Of a DNA stretch of 64,000 nt, positions 26,007-36,143 are shown piece by piece; the stretch's first letter is position 1; the number at the start of each line of letters is the position of its first letter. The stretch is taken from positions 173,294 to 237,293 of the forward strand of contig NZ_RQIS01000006.1 in NCBI RefSeq assembly GCF_003837865.1, given 5' to 3'. The notes below the pieces were generated by a model. It had not been told where the DNA came from, did not search any database, and saw nothing but the letters and a program-made list of their open reading frames with translations. The position numbers were made by a program, and so were the translations under genes. This DNA is from Paraburkholderia dinghuensis (GTDB lineage Bacteria; Pseudomonadota; Gammaproteobacteria; Burkholderiales; Burkholderiaceae).

Positions 26007-27234
26007 GACCTTTGCCTCCCCAGTGTTAGCGGAATGGCCCGAACTGCCGCGTGGGCAGGCGTCCGTGCGGCACCTCTCGTCGTCGACGCTCCCGGCGATT
26101 TGACAACTTCCCGCACATGCACGGTACCGCTCGCCAGTCTCTGTGCCGTGGCGTTCAGATGACGCATGTAAATTGCCCGTTCGACAAGTCGGCACGCAAT
26201 GCACGTGAATTCCGGTAGTCTGCTCGCGCTGAAGAGCGTTCTCGTCTTCGAGGTCGTCGGGTAGCAGCACCACACCGGCATGAACTGCAGTATCCCGATT
26301 GCACCGACGCCGCTGCGGGATTTCTGGTCGAGCTGTGATTTTTATAGGCCTGCGCGGCGAGCATCGATCAAACGCAGTGGTACTGCGAACCGATCATCGG
26401 TAATCGTCGGATTGCCCGCTGATTCGGCGAACAGCGAACCTTCCACGCGCGGCGACCACAGGCGCGGCGTGGCTTTCACAGCGCACTTGCCAATCTCGCG
26501 CGGACAGCCGACAGCCTCAATGAGCAGCGGAATCACGTCCAGGCGCGGCTGGCGGCCACGCCGCGGCGAAGCCGCGTGAGTTCATGGTGACACGAGTACA
26601 CCCGTCAGCAAATCGGCCGAAGGTCCTATAGGGAAAGTTCCTGGTCCGACCTGGGCCGGCGCGAACAGCTCGCGGACCGGTATGAAAGGAGTTAGCGTCG
26701 ACCTGACGAGATCCGTCGATGACACGGCGATGCACGTTGGCTGTTCGTTAAGCTGCTTGCGAACAACTGCAAAGAGTTGCGTTCAGAGCGCGCCACGTTG
26801 CTGGTTCGGCAGTCCCGCCATCAAGGAGAACCAGACAGAAGTACGGAAAAGCGCCTGACTCCCGTTTCGCGGGTTGTAATGAAATTCTTCCTGTGTCACG
26901 CAGGGGTTATAAGCCCTGAACCCAGATCTGCGGGAGCCTTAAAAACCCGACTACCGTGCGGCGTTGAACGCGCCTCGAGCGCCGATGTCGCATCGCCAGT
27001 TTTCAGATTGCGTCCGTGATATTGGTGCGGCGCTCGTAGTTGCGATTGACGTCTCTGGAATTTCTGCGCCCGCTTACTCCGATTGTTCGGCTGATCCCGC
27101 CAGTGAATTCGTGCGCGGGTTCTTTATCGCAGCAGCGCGGACCTCTACATTCACGGTCAATCCCGGCCGATTGCCTTGCACAAGTCAAGACGCCGGTTCC
27201 GATCGATGGTGCAGCTTAAGGTGAGGTAGAGATC
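26007..27234. other. 1.2-kb gene-poor stretch
   Basis: Short frames occur on both strands, but none has a ribosome site together with protein-like composition. The last bases (GTGAGGTAGAGATC) are the ribosome site of the SDR gene at 27235. The lack of genes, next to pseudogenes and IS elements, suggests decayed DNA. No tRNA, repeat or attachment site was recognised. Confidence 0.45.
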
Positions 27235-27981
27235 ATGAGCAGACTTGCAGGGAAGGTGGCTGTTGTCACGGGCGCGTCGAAAGGCATCGGCGCCGGTATC
27301 GCGAAGGCGCTCGCGGCCGAAGGCGCTTCGGTGGTCGTGAACTACGCGAGCAGCAGGGCGGGTGCGGACGCTGTCGTGTCAGCGATTACTGCGGCCGGAG
27401 GGAAGGCGATTTCCGTAGGCGGCGACGTGTCGAAAGCCAGCGACGCGCAAGGTATCGTCGACACGGCAATCGAAACGTACGGCCGCCTGGACATACTCGT
27501 CAATAACGCAGGCATCTACGAGCTGGCACCGATCGAAGAGTTCACGGAAGCGCAATACCGAAGGCAGTTCGACACAAACGTGCTCGGCGTGCTGCTCACC
27601 ACGCAGGCGGCGCTCAAGCATCTTGGCGAAGGTGCGAGCATCATCAATGTCAGCTCGGTCGTGACGACCATTACGCCGCCGACGAGCGCCGTGTACAGCG
27701 GCACGAAGGGCGCGGTGGATGCGATCACCGGTGTGCTCGCGCGTGAACTGGGTCCGAAGAAGATCCGTGTGAACGCGATCAATCCCGGCGTGGTGGCGAC
27801 CGAGGGCACTCACAGCGCGGGCATCATCGGATCTGATTTCGAGACGCTTGCAGTCAGCCAGACTCCGCTAGGTCGCGTGGGGCAGCCGGATGATATCGCG
27901 GCGGCGGTGGTGTTCCTTGCATCGGACGATGCCCGGTGGTTGACGGGTGAGCATATTGTCGCCAGTGGGGGAATGCGGTAA
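27235..27981 (+). CDS. SDR family oxidoreductase (3-oxoacyl-ACP reductase-like)
   Basis: A 248-residue classical short-chain dehydrogenase. It has the NAD(P) loop TGASKGIGAGI near residue 14, NNAGIYELAPIEEF, the catalytic Ser in NVSSV, and Tyr-x3-Lys in YSGTKGA. The C-terminal FLASDDARWLTGEHIVASGG is typical. It is similar to FabG/glucose dehydrogenase-like stand-alone SDRs. The start has GAGGTAGAG upstream. There are no operon partners, and the substrate is unknown. Confidence 0.87.
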   Translation: MSRLAGKVAVVTGASKGIGAGIAKALAAEGASVVVNYASSRAGADAVVSAITAAGGKAISVGGDVSKASDAQGIVDTAIETYGRLDILVNNAGIYELAPIEEFTEAQYRRQFDTNVLGVLLTTQAALKHLGEGASIINVSSVVTTITPPTSAVYSGTKGAVDAITGVLARELGPKKIRVNAINPGVVATEGTHSAGIIGSDFETLAVSQTPLGRVGQPDDIAAAVVFLASDDARWLTGEHIVASGGMR

Positions 27982-28102
27982 GGCGGGTTGGCGATTGACC
28001 CGCTTCGAGTTGGACGGGCACGTTCCGCGGCTCCCGCGGGCGTGCCCGTTCGCGTTGAATCGCGGCATAGCGGCTTACGTTCCGTGATGCCATCGTTAGC
28101 TT

Positions 28103-28331
28103 ATGGAGGTTCTTCTCAACTGTATCGGCGCGCTGACCTGGGAGTGGCGTTGGTGGAACCTCGACGCACCGTGGCTGATCTGGTTGATCGGCTATATGCC
28201 GTTCTTTATGGTGGCCGGCTGGGTGCACGACATGCCGTCGCTCAAGCGGCAGATCGGCGTGGTCAAGTGCGCTCGGTACATTCGTGCGGGCAGGCCTTGG
28301 CGTATTTGCCTGGGGGCTGCGGTGGATCTGA
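28103..28331 (+). pseudogene. Frameshifted small membrane-protein gene
   Basis: From the ATG at 28103 the frame encodes a clear membrane protein (LTWEWRWWNLDAPWLIWLIG, then MVAGWVHDMPSLKRQIGVV). After about codon 54 that frame loses its hydrophobic character. A different frame then reads SALGTFVRAGLGVFAWGLRW and stops at 28329-28331, forming a natural second transmembrane helix. One frameshift near 28262 would restore a protein of about 75 residues. It is either a real mutation or a sequencing error. Function is unknown. Confidence 0.55.
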
Positions 28332-28710
28332 TGCACGGTGTGTGCGCTTAACCTTGAACCGGTCGACTTCGCGCATCGTCATCGTGATCGTCCCAGTCGC
28401 GTTCTTCGCCGGCGCTCCCTGTGGATGTCCGGCGCTCAGCCGACACAGAACACGACATTTCTTATATGGTCGCCTCCCATTTGCAAGGTGATTGTGCGTG
28501 GCGAGGAGGGTGGTTGCGGACTTATATCCGGACTCGATCGCGGGATGCACCCGCCGGCCCCGATGGATTTCGCCGCAAAGGTCCTAATCTACTTGTCGGA
28601 TTCGAGGTCCGAGTAATGTCTCAGGCTTGCCTTTGCGCGGTCCAACCTGTCTTGCCATCGTTCAATACACCTGTGCAACCGTGGATGGGGTTACTGGTCT
28701 TGAAGCGTGA
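28332..28710. other. Intergenic stretch flanking the IS110 transposase
   Basis: About 380 bp between the frameshifted gene and the transposase stop. It probably includes one end of the IS110 element, whose ends lack long inverted repeats and could not be placed. Overlapping frames are not supported. Confidence 0.4.
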
Positions 28711-29721
28711 TCACGACGCGGGTGTGGCCTCGTACGTTCGGCCATACGCCAGCAGCGCCCAGATTGTTCGTGCCATCTTGTTGGCGAGTGCAACCGCAAC
28801 GATGTTCGTTGGGCGCCGGGTCAGCATCTGGCGCAAACGCTCTGGCAAATGTCTTGAACTCGAGATCACCGATCGCGCGCCGTGGATCAGCAGTGTCCGT
28901 AAATACACGTCGCCACGCTTGCTTATGCCGCCGAGTTTTACCTTGCCGCCGGAGCTGTTCTGTCGCGGCACGAGGCCCAGATAAGCGGCGAATTCCCGAC
29001 CGGAACGGAACGTCTCTGCCTGTCCGATGACCGATACGGCGGCGGTCGCCGTGAGCACACCCACGCCGGGAATTTCCGAGATGCGACGGCATGCATCGTC
29101 ATTGCGGCGCCAGTCGAGAATGCGTTGTTCGAGGCGCGCGATCTGCTCGTCAAGCGCGCGGAGTCGCGAGCATTGGTCCTGCAGGCTATCCACCAGCATG
29201 GCTGGCAACTGGTCAGCCAATGACGCCAGCGCTGCTTTGGCCGCCTCGATCGATGTCCGGCGGCCTTGCGGCAGTACCACGCCGAATTCGTAGAGCAGTC
29301 CACGAAGCTGGTTGACCTGCATGACGCGCATGCGGACCAGTTGCTGGCGTATGCGGTGCAGCGCCAGCATGGCCTGCTGGTCTTCGGTCTTGACGGCCAC
29401 AAAGCGCATGCCGGGTCGCTGGGCCGCTTCCCAGATCGCCGCTGCGTCGGCCGCGTCGTTCTTGTTCGACTTCACGAACGGCCGCACGAACTGGGCTGCG
29501 ATGAGCCGCACGTCGTGGCCCAGCCGTGCCAGGACCCGCGCCCAGTAATGGGCGCTGCCGCAGGCCTCCATGACGACACGGCTTGCAGCCAGGTTGGTGA
29601 AGAACGGCACGAGCTGGGCACGTTTGAGGACCTTGCTGTGAATCGCGCCGGTCTCAGGCTCGACATAGTGAATCTGGAAAACGCGCGTGGCCAGGTCGAT
29701 GGCAATGGTCGTGGGTTCCAT
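28711..29721 (-). CDS. IS110 family transposase
   Basis: A 336-residue transposase, full length. The N-terminal RuvC-like DEDD domain has the first Asp in TIAIDLATRVFQ, Glu in VVMEACGSAHYW and the Asp pair in KNDAADAAAIWEA. The C-terminal Tnp_20 domain holds EIPGVGVLTA and LGLVPRQNSSGGK followed by GGISKRGDVYLRTLLIHGAR. The ATG at 29721 has GGAGAA 7 nt upstream. Intact reading suggests a recently active element. It lies at the boundary between the decayed region and the hydrogenase operon. Confidence 0.92.
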   Translation of the reverse strand: MEPTTIAIDLATRVFQIHYVEPETGAIHSKVLKRAQLVPFFTNLAASRVVMEACGSAHYWARVLARLGHDVRLIAAQFVRPFVKSNKNDAADAAAIWEAAQRPGMRFVAVKTEDQQAMLALHRIRQQLVRMRVMQVNQLRGLLYEFGVVLPQGRRTSIEAAKAALASLADQLPAMLVDSLQDQCSRLRALDEQIARLEQRILDWRRNDDACRRISEIPGVGVLTATAAVSVIGQAETFRSGREFAAYLGLVPRQNSSGGKVKLGGISKRGDVYLRTLLIHGARSVISSSRHLPERLRQMLTRRPTNIVAVALANKMARTIWALLAYGRTYEATPAS

Positions 29722-30054
29722 CTGGTTCTCCTTGACGGCGGGACTGCCGAAGCAGCAATGTCGCATGCTCTGGACGCGAGATTGCGGCGTCGGACGGCCC
29801 ATTAAGGCGGGAGGCGACCATTCCATCTATTTGGGACCTACAAGTAAAAGTTCGATAAATAAGATTATGTTAAATAATACATCAGCAAGCGCAATCAACC
29901 TTTAGCGACCTGGCCTCTTGATCCGACCAACCAGATTGTCGATCGCGGCACCATCAGCACCGTGACCTATGCGTGCCCTGCGGCAGTTCACCCACGGCGA
30001 AGCCACACAGTCCGCGCCGCGCGCCGAGCGTACCGGAAACGGGCCGCCGACTTA
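29722..30054. other. IS110 flank and AT-rich junction
   Basis: The first about 100 bp are probably the upstream end of the IS110 element. An AT-rich segment (29840-29900) follows, then about 150 bp of degraded DNA leading into the IS3 relic. No gene is supported. Confidence 0.4.
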
Positions 30055-30299
30055 AAGACAAACATCTCGATGAGCCGACGCGCCAATGCGTGGGATAACG
30101 CCCCGATGGAGCTTCTTCAAGACGCTGAACGTCGAGAGAAGCTATCAGGTTCGCTACGAAACGCGCGCACAAGCCCGCTTGAGCAAGCGTCGGCTGGGTC
30201 AAAGACGATTACAGTCGGCAACGCCGCACGCCTCTATCGACTTCCCTACCCCGTCGACTACGACGCAAGGTCAATTGCCGCATGACTTGCTGTACATGA
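30055..30299 (+). pseudogene. IS3-family transposase (orfB) C-terminal relic
   Basis: Homology to the end of an IS3-type integrase passes through all three frames: SMSRRANAWDNAPME from about 30064, then FFKTLNVERSYQVRYETRAQ, then WVKDDYSRQRR from 30195, ending at a TGA at 30297-30299. Intact IS3 orfB proteins carry these segments in one frame. At least two frameshifts and loss of the N-terminal part show that it is dead. Confidence 0.75.
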
Positions 30300-30342
30300 A
30301 AACGAGGCAGCGTCAAATCCGCACAAAAGAGCCTCCTGCGCT

Positions 30343-31389
30343 TCAACAGATGCGAGGCAGCACTTCGCCGTTTAGCCAGTCGACCAGCCGTTCGCCGCCG
30401 AACGACGTCTGCATCCGCACGAAGCCGTGCGGATCATCCGTGATTTCGCCGATCTGCGCGGCATCGCGGCCGAGTGGATGGGCGCGCATCGCGTCGACGA
30501 GAGCCGGTGCGTCCGTCATCGCACACACGGCGATCAGCTTGCCCTCGTTTGCGATATAGAGCGGGTCGAGGCCATAGAACTCGCAGACGGCTCGCACAGC
30601 GGGCCGGATCGGCAGCGACTCTTCCCGGATGCGGATGCCGACGCCCGCCTGGTGACAAATTTCGTTGAGCGTATTGCCGAGGCCGCCGCGGGTCGGATCG
30701 CGCATCAGCCGCAACGACGGACACGCCTCGAGCATTTGCGCTGTCAGGCCATGAAGCGCGGCGCAATCCGAGACGATGCAACTGTCGAAGCCGAGATCAT
30801 CCCGTTGCGACAGCACGGCGAGACCGTGCTCGGCGAGATACCCGGATACCAGCACGGCGTCGCCTGGTTGCGCGTTGGCGCCGTCCAGTTCGATGCCCGG
30901 CGGCACGACGCCGACGCCCGCCGTGGTGATGAACAATCCGTCCGCCTTGCCGCGTTCGACGACTTTTGTGTCGCCAGCGACGATCTGCACACCGGCGTCG
31001 CGCGCGGCCTGTGCCATCGAGCCGACGACTCGCACGAGCGTCTCGAAAGGCAAGCCCTCTTCGAGAATGAAACCGGCACTCAGATAAAGCGGTTGCGCAC
31101 CACCGACCGCCAGGTCGTTGACCGTCCCGTTGACGGCGAGCGTTCCGATGTCGCCGCCAGGGAAGAACAGCGGCGCAACGACGTGGCAGTCGGTGCTCAT
31201 CGCGATCCGTCCGGCAACAGGCGGCATGATGGCCTGGTCGTTACCTTGCGCAAGCCACGCGTTGTCGAACGCCGGGGCGAATACTTCGGCGACAAGCTGT
31301 GCAGTGGCGCGGCCTCCGGCGCCGTGCGTCAGGTCGATACGACCGTGCTTGAGGTCGAGACGGTGACCGTGTGAGAAGTGGTGTTTCAT
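30343..31389 (-). CDS. hypE: Hydrogenase maturation protein HypE
   Basis: A 348-residue PurM-like ATPase. It dehydrates the carbamoyl group passed from HypF to a thiocyanate on its C-terminal Cys; the CN is then transferred to iron on HypC-HypD. The required C-terminus Pro-Arg-Ile-Cys is present. The N-terminus has the THGAGGRATAQLV segment, and MRDPTRGGLGNTLNEI marks the ATP-binding domain. Its ATG shares one base with the hypD stop (TGATG). It is the last gene of the hydrogenase operon; beyond it lie IS relics, and no hypX is present. Confidence 0.95.
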   Translation of the reverse strand: MKHHFSHGHRLDLKHGRIDLTHGAGGRATAQLVAEVFAPAFDNAWLAQGNDQAIMPPVAGRIAMSTDCHVVAPLFFPGGDIGTLAVNGTVNDLAVGGAQPLYLSAGFILEEGLPFETLVRVVGSMAQAARDAGVQIVAGDTKVVERGKADGLFITTAGVGVVPPGIELDGANAQPGDAVLVSGYLAEHGLAVLSQRDDLGFDSCIVSDCAALHGLTAQMLEACPSLRLMRDPTRGGLGNTLNEICHQAGVGIRIREESLPIRPAVRAVCEFYGLDPLYIANEGKLIAVCAMTDAPALVDAMRAHPLGRDAAQIGEITDDPHGFVRMQTSFGGERLVDWLNGEVLPRIC

Positions 31390-32525
31390 CAGTGGGTAGA
31401 TCCGGTCGCGACGGAAGCGTCGACATCGTTGAAGCGGGCGTACTGGTAATGCGCCGCGCAGGCGCCCTCACTCGACACCATGCAGGCGCCAAGCGGGGTC
31501 GCGGGCGTGCATGCCGTGCCGAACACCTTGCAGTCGGTGGGCTTACAGCGGCCACGCAGGATCTGGCCGCACTGGCATGCTTTCACGTCGGCGACGGGAT
31601 TCGCAGACAGTTGAAAGCGCTTTTCCGCGTCCCATCGGGCGAACGGCGCACGGATTGCGAGCGCACTGCCAGGAACGAGCCCGAGTCCGCGCCATTCGAA
31701 TTCATCACGCAACTCGAACGTCTGCGCGACGATGGCCTGCGCCTTCAGGTTCCCGACCTCGGTGACGGCACGCGTGAACTGGTTTTCGGTATCCGCGCGC
31801 CCTTCATTGATCTGCGTGACGAGCATCAGCACGGCCTGCAGTACATCGAGCGGCTCGAAACCGGTGACGACCACCGGCTTGCGATAGTCGTGCGCGATCG
31901 CGCGATAGGGTGCCGTGCCGATGATCGTGCTCACGTGCGATGGACCAATGAAGCCGTCGAGGTTCGCGTCGCCGTCGGCAAGCAGGTGGCGCATAGCGGC
32001 GGGCGTCAGCACGTGATTGCTGAACACGCTGAAGTTGTCGAGCCGCTCGGCCTGAGCCGCCAACAGCGCGACGGCGGTCGGCGGTGTAGTCGTCTCGAAG
32101 CCGATGCCGACGAACACGACCTGTTGCTGCGGCATTGCGCGGGCCAGCGCGAGAGCGTCGGCGCTCGAATAAACGAGGCGCACGTCGGCGCCCGCCGCGC
32201 GGGCCTTGTACAGGCTCATCCGGCGCGACGCGGGCACGCGCAGCAGATCGCCGTAGGTGCAGAGCGTGACGCGATGCTCGAGTGCAAGTTCTATCGCGCT
32301 GTCGATACGCGCGACCGGCAGCACGCAGACCGGACAGCCGGGCCCGTGAATCAGTTCGATGCCAGGCGGCAACAGCGCGGTCAACCCATATCGCGCGATG
32401 GCGTGGGTGTGGCCGCCGCAGAACTCCATCAGGCGATAGCGGCGTCCCGGCACGGCGGCTGCATGGATGCGCGCGGCGATCTTGCGCGCGAGTTCGCCGT
32501 TGCGAAAATCGTCGACGTATTTCAT
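31389..32525 (-). CDS. hypD: Hydrogenase maturation protein HypD
   Basis: A 378-residue iron-sulfur scaffold. With HypC it holds the iron while CN and CO ligands are added. Motifs are MEFCGGHTHA (Cys used in ligand transfer), HGPGCPVCVLP, GFETTTPPTA, and the C-terminal Cys cluster KACQCGQILRGRCKPTDC, which binds a 4Fe-4S cluster. The ATG at 32525 overlaps the hypC stop as ATGA; longer upstream frames are shadows of hypC. Length fits the family. Confidence 0.95.
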   Translation of the reverse strand: MKYVDDFRNGELARKIAARIHAAAVPGRRYRLMEFCGGHTHAIARYGLTALLPPGIELIHGPGCPVCVLPVARIDSAIELALEHRVTLCTYGDLLRVPASRRMSLYKARAAGADVRLVYSSADALALARAMPQQQVVFVGIGFETTTPPTAVALLAAQAERLDNFSVFSNHVLTPAAMRHLLADGDANLDGFIGPSHVSTIIGTAPYRAIAHDYRKPVVVTGFEPLDVLQAVLMLVTQINEGRADTENQFTRAVTEVGNLKAQAIVAQTFELRDEFEWRGLGLVPGSALAIRAPFARWDAEKRFQLSANPVADVKACQCGQILRGRCKPTDCKVFGTACTPATPLGACMVSSEGACAAHYQYARFNDVDASVATGSTH

Positions 32526-32797
32526 GCCTGCACTCCGCCGGATGCGTCGTCTGGTGTCCGGTCCATTTCGTTCCCGTCGCACGAAGCCGCAAGCGCGGCG
32601 AGCTGGGCGAGCGTCGCGTCCGCCTGAGCGCGATCGAGCTTCCCGATCGCATAACCGACATGCAGCAGCACGAAGTCGCCGGGCGCGACGTTTTCGACGA
32701 GCGCGAGCGAGATTTCGCGCGTGACGCCGTCGACGCTGACGCGAGCGCAGTCCCCCGGCAACAGTTCGACGACTTCGACAGGCATGGCTAGACACAT
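32522..32797 (-). CDS. hypC: Hydrogenase maturation chaperone HypC
   Basis: A 91-residue chaperone beginning Met-Cys-Leu-Ala-Met-Pro. The Cys after the initiator Met binds the Fe(CN)2CO unit and the immature large subunit. LLHVGYAIGKLD is the family mid-section. The tail beyond about residue 75 is longer and less conserved. It overlaps hypF by 10 nt upstream and hypD by 4 nt downstream. It is distinct from the HypC-like HoxL encoded earlier in the operon. Confidence 0.93.
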   Translation of the reverse strand: MCLAMPVEVVELLPGDCARVSVDGVTREISLALVENVAPGDFVLLHVGYAIGKLDRAQADATLAQLAALAASCDGNEMDRTPDDASGGVQA

Positions 32798-35169
32798 GGC
32801 CGGATTCCTTTCATTTCGGACGGTCGTGCAGCGCCGGGACGGCAGGACACAACAGCGGGAGACTGTAGTTGCTGGATGGCCGCCCACGCCTGGCCGTAGC
32901 TGATTGCATCGTCGCCCGGTGGCAAGCCGCCGGCCTGCAGCAGCGTGCAGCCCACGTCACGCAACGCGTCTCGCAAGCCGGACATCAACACCAGATTCGC
33001 GCAGCAGCCGCCGGCGAGCGCGATCGTTTCGATGCCGGTCGCGCGCATGGCATGGCACAGCCAGTCGCCCAGCGCCGCTGCAAGCGTTGCATGCCAGTTG
33101 CTGGCGATTTCGGCGGGGTCGCGCGCATTGACGAGCCGGCGTGCCAGCGGCAACAGGTCGAGGTCGAAGCCGTCGATGCGCCAGCCTTGAGCATACGGAA
33201 CAGCCGGACGCGAGAGTGCTTCGAGCTTCATCGCGGCCTCACCTTCATATTGCTGGGCAGGACAGATGCCGGCCAGTCCGGCGATGGCGTCGAACCAGCG
33301 GCCGAGGCTGGTCGTGGCCGGGCAGTTGAAGCCGCGTTCGATCTGCCGGTAGAGCCGCGCGGCGGTCGTTGTGTCGATGGTGGGTGGCAGCCGGTGCGCG
33401 CCCGGTTCGAGTGTATGCAGCAACGCAGCCGCCATGCGCCACGGCGCGCGGGCGGCGGCATCCGCGCCCGGCAGCGGCAGTGGACTCAGATGACCGAGAC
33501 GCCGCGCATGACCGTCCTCGACTAGCAGCAGTTCTCCGCCCCACGCGCCGCCGTCGTCGCCCCAACCGAAACCATCGAGCGCAAGACCCAGCGCAGGACC
33601 GGTATGGCCATTCTCCGCGAGCACGGCGGCGACGTGCGCATGATGATGCTGAACCCGCAACAACGGAACATTCCAGTGCCCGGCCAGCCTTTCGGCCACA
33701 CGGGTCGAATAGAGATCGGGCTGGCGGTCGCAGGCGACGGCGTCGGGCACTGCCTGCCGGCAGCGCAGATACCGTTCGACGGTGTCTTCGAGCAGTTCGC
33801 ACATGTTCGGACTGCCAAGGTCGCCAAGATACGGCGATACGTCCGCGAACCGGCCCGCCGTGAGCGTGACGGTACATTTCTTTTGCGCGCCGAGCGCGAG
33901 CACGGACGGTCCATCCGCAGGCAGCGGCACCGGCTCCGGCACATAGCCGCGTGCACGACGCAGCGTGAGGGGCGGTAACGAACGCGCAGCGAGCACCACG
34001 CTGTCGTCGCAGCGCACGGCGATCCGGCGGTCGTGGTCGAGTATCGCGTCGGCGATGCCGGTGAGCATGTCGTCCGCTTCGTCGGGGTCCGCAACGAGCG
34101 GTTCGCCGGACCGGTTCGCACTGGTCGCGACGAGGATCACCGGCTGGGCTTTGTCGAGCCATTGCGTACCGCCTGGCTGGCCCAACGCCTGATGAAACAG
34201 CAGGTACTGAACCGATGTGCTGGGCAGCATCAGGCCGAGGCGGTTTAGCCCTGGCGCCACGCCCGCCAGCGTCTGGCCATCGAGACGCGGCAGCACCACG
34301 ATCGGCCGTGCCGCCGATGCGAGCAGTTCCGCGTTCGCCTCGTCGGCGAGGTCTACCCATTGCGCGGCCGACGCCAGGTTCGACACCAGCAGCGCCAGCG
34401 GTTTCGCCGGCCGGCGCTTGCGCTCGCGCAGCCGTGCCACGGCGGCGGGATTCGTTGCGTCGCAGATCAACTGGAAACCGCCGAGCCCCTCGACGGCAAC
34501 GATCTCGCCGCGGGAGATCGCGGCCCACGCTCGCGCGACCGGATCGACGTCCGGTTGACCATCAAGCTCTGCATGACTGACGGGCACGCCGAGGTATCGA
34601 AAACGCAACCGGGGTCCACATTCGGGACAGGCAATCGTTTCCGCATGGAAGCGCCGGTCAGCGGGATCATCGTATTCGGCCGCGCAACGCGCGCACGGCA
34701 AAAAGGCGGCCATGCTCGTGTGCGCGCGGTCGTAAGGTGTGCGATCCGTCAGCGTAAAGCGCGGCCCGCAGTCGGTGCAGCAAATGAACGGGTGACGCCA
34801 GCGCCGTCCGCCTTCGGTAAACAGTTCGTCGAGACAGGGGTCGCACGGAGCGGAATCGGCAGGGACGCGGCCTTGGGCTTGCGCGTCGTCGGTACTGTCC
34901 GCGATCCGAAAATGGCGCCGAATCGGATCAGGGGTGTCCGGCGTTCGCTGCACCGCCTCGATGCGTGCGAGCGGCGGCGGCCGTGTCGTCAGGGCGGCGC
35001 CGAATGCATCCAGATCGCGCCGTTCACCCTGTACGTCGATATGCACACCGTGCGTGCCGTTGCGAATTTCACCGCTCAGGTTCAGGCGCCGCGCGAGCCG
35101 CCAGACGAACGGACGGAATCCGACGCCCTGTACGACGCCGCTGACCTCGAGACGCTCACGCTCGATCAC
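32788..35169 (-). CDS. hypF: Carbamoyltransferase HypF
   Basis: A 793-residue protein with the full HypF architecture: acylphosphatase domain ([16 protein letters not shown], residues about 8-90), two zinc-finger pairs ([23 protein letters not shown]; about 105-190), YrdC-like domain (about 200-380) and Kae1-like carbamoyltransferase domain with the metal motif HHHAHVAA. It makes the CN precursor from carbamoyl phosphate and hands it to HypE. Translation starts at GTG 35169, in a GTGA overlap with the hypB stop; the longer upstream frame is antisense or alternate-frame noise. Unlike Ralstonia HypF1, it is not truncated. Confidence 0.94.
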   Translation of the reverse strand: MIERERLEVSGVVQGVGFRPFVWRLARRLNLSGEIRNGTHGVHIDVQGERRDLDAFGAALTTRPPPLARIEAVQRTPDTPDPIRRHFRIADSTDDAQAQGRVPADSAPCDPCLDELFTEGGRRWRHPFICCTDCGPRFTLTDRTPYDRAHTSMAAFLPCARCAAEYDDPADRRFHAETIACPECGPRLRFRYLGVPVSHAELDGQPDVDPVARAWAAISRGEIVAVEGLGGFQLICDATNPAAVARLRERKRRPAKPLALLVSNLASAAQWVDLADEANAELLASAARPIVVLPRLDGQTLAGVAPGLNRLGLMLPSTSVQYLLFHQALGQPGGTQWLDKAQPVILVATSANRSGEPLVADPDEADDMLTGIADAILDHDRRIAVRCDDSVVLAARSLPPLTLRRARGYVPEPVPLPADGPSVLALGAQKKCTVTLTAGRFADVSPYLGDLGSPNMCELLEDTVERYLRCRQAVPDAVACDRQPDLYSTRVAERLAGHWNVPLLRVQHHHAHVAAVLAENGHTGPALGLALDGFGWGDDGGAWGGELLLVEDGHARRLGHLSPLPLPGADAAARAPWRMAAALLHTLEPGAHRLPPTIDTTTAARLYRQIERGFNCPATTSLGRWFDAIAGLAGICPAQQYEGEAAMKLEALSRPAVPYAQGWRIDGFDLDLLPLARRLVNARDPAEIASNWHATLAAALGDWLCHAMRATGIETIALAGGCCANLVLMSGLRDALRDVGCTLLQAGGLPPGDDAISYGQAWAAIQQLQSPAVVSCRPGAARPSEMKGIRPCV

Positions 35170-36065
35170 GATGCGGCCTTCTCCCCGCTGCGCGCCGGAG
35201 CGGCAGCCGCCTGCGCGAGCGCCCGCCCGGCGCGCAGCCAGTCGAGCCACTTGTCGAAACCTTCGCCGGTTCGCGCCGACACGCAAAGGATCTCGATGGA
35301 AGGATTGACACGTCGTGCGTAGTCGAGCGCGGTGTGCACGTCGAAGTCGAGATGCGGCAGCAGATCGGTCTTGTTCAGCAGCATCAGTTGCGCGGCGGCG
35401 AACATGTCCGGATATTTGAGCGGCTTGTCTTCGCCTTCGGTCACCGACAGCACGACGACCTTGTGTGCCTCGCCGAGGTCGAACGAGGCCGGACACACGA
35501 GATTGCCGACGTTTTCGATCAGCAGGAGGCCGAGCGCATCTTGCGGCAGTCGATCGAGCGCGTGCCCGACCATGTGTGCATCGAGATGGCATCCCTTGCC
35601 CGTGTTGATCTGCACGGCCGGTACGCCGGTTGCGCGGACGCGCTCGGCGTCGTTGGCGGTCTGCTGGTCGCCCTCGATCACGGCGACCGGCATCTCAGCC
35701 TTGAGTGCGGACACCGTACGCACCAGCAGCGAGGTCTTGCCCGACCCGGGGCTCGATACGAGGTTCAGCGCGAACACGCCACGTTCGCGCAGCCGCTCGC
35801 GATTCGCGGCGGCATGGTGGTTGTTTTCGTGAAGGACCTCGCGCTCGAACTGGACATGACGCCCATCGGTTGCGTGTGGATGCGCGTGATCGTGCCCGTG
35901 GTCATGATCATGCGCGTGGTCGTGGTCGTGCCCGTGATCGTGCGCGTGCCCGTGAGCCGATACGTGCGAGTGACCATGATCGTGCCCGTGGGGATAGAGC
36001 GTCGTCCATGAACCATCGCTCTCGATCCGGGGTTCGGATGAAGCGCACCCGCAAGTCGTACACAT
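35166..36065 (-). CDS. hypB: Nickel-insertion GTPase HypB
   Basis: A 299-residue GTPase that delivers nickel with HypA. The N-terminus has the high-affinity nickel motif CTTCGC, then a His/Asp/Gly stretch (residues about 25-70, around 20 His) for nickel storage. The GTPase domain shows the P-loop [26 protein letters not shown] and NKTDLLP. The ATG at 36065 follows TGGAGGA. It lies 78 bp after hypA, the largest internal gap of the operon. The C-terminus is Ala-rich. Confidence 0.95.
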   Translation of the reverse strand: MCTTCGCASSEPRIESDGSWTTLYPHGHDHGHSHVSAHGHAHDHGHDHDHAHDHDHGHDHAHPHATDGRHVQFEREVLHENNHHAAANRERLRERGVFALNLVSSPGSGKTSLLVRTVSALKAEMPVAVIEGDQQTANDAERVRATGVPAVQINTGKGCHLDAHMVGHALDRLPQDALGLLLIENVGNLVCPASFDLGEAHKVVVLSVTEGEDKPLKYPDMFAAAQLMLLNKTDLLPHLDFDVHTALDYARRVNPSIEILCVSARTGEGFDKWLDWLRAGRALAQAAAAPARSGEKAAS

Positions 36066-36143
36066 GATGTTGTCCTCCAGTTTTTGCGCGCCGTCGCGCG
36101 GTGGTTGGATGAGCCCGTTCCGCCAGGTATTGTTTTGCAGCCG

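Noticed and set aside
26280..26579. Plus frame of 99 codons
   Set aside because: No ribosome site, mixed composition, and overlapping frames of equal quality on the other strand.
31371..32627. Plus-strand frame of 418 codons over hypD
   Set aside because: Antisense shadow; hypD on the other strand has all catalytic Cys motifs and coupled starts.
35900..36000. Tandem repeat of CGTGNNCGTGGTC-type units, at first taken as a DNA repeat element
   Set aside because: Explained by the His/Asp codons of HypB read on the minus strand.
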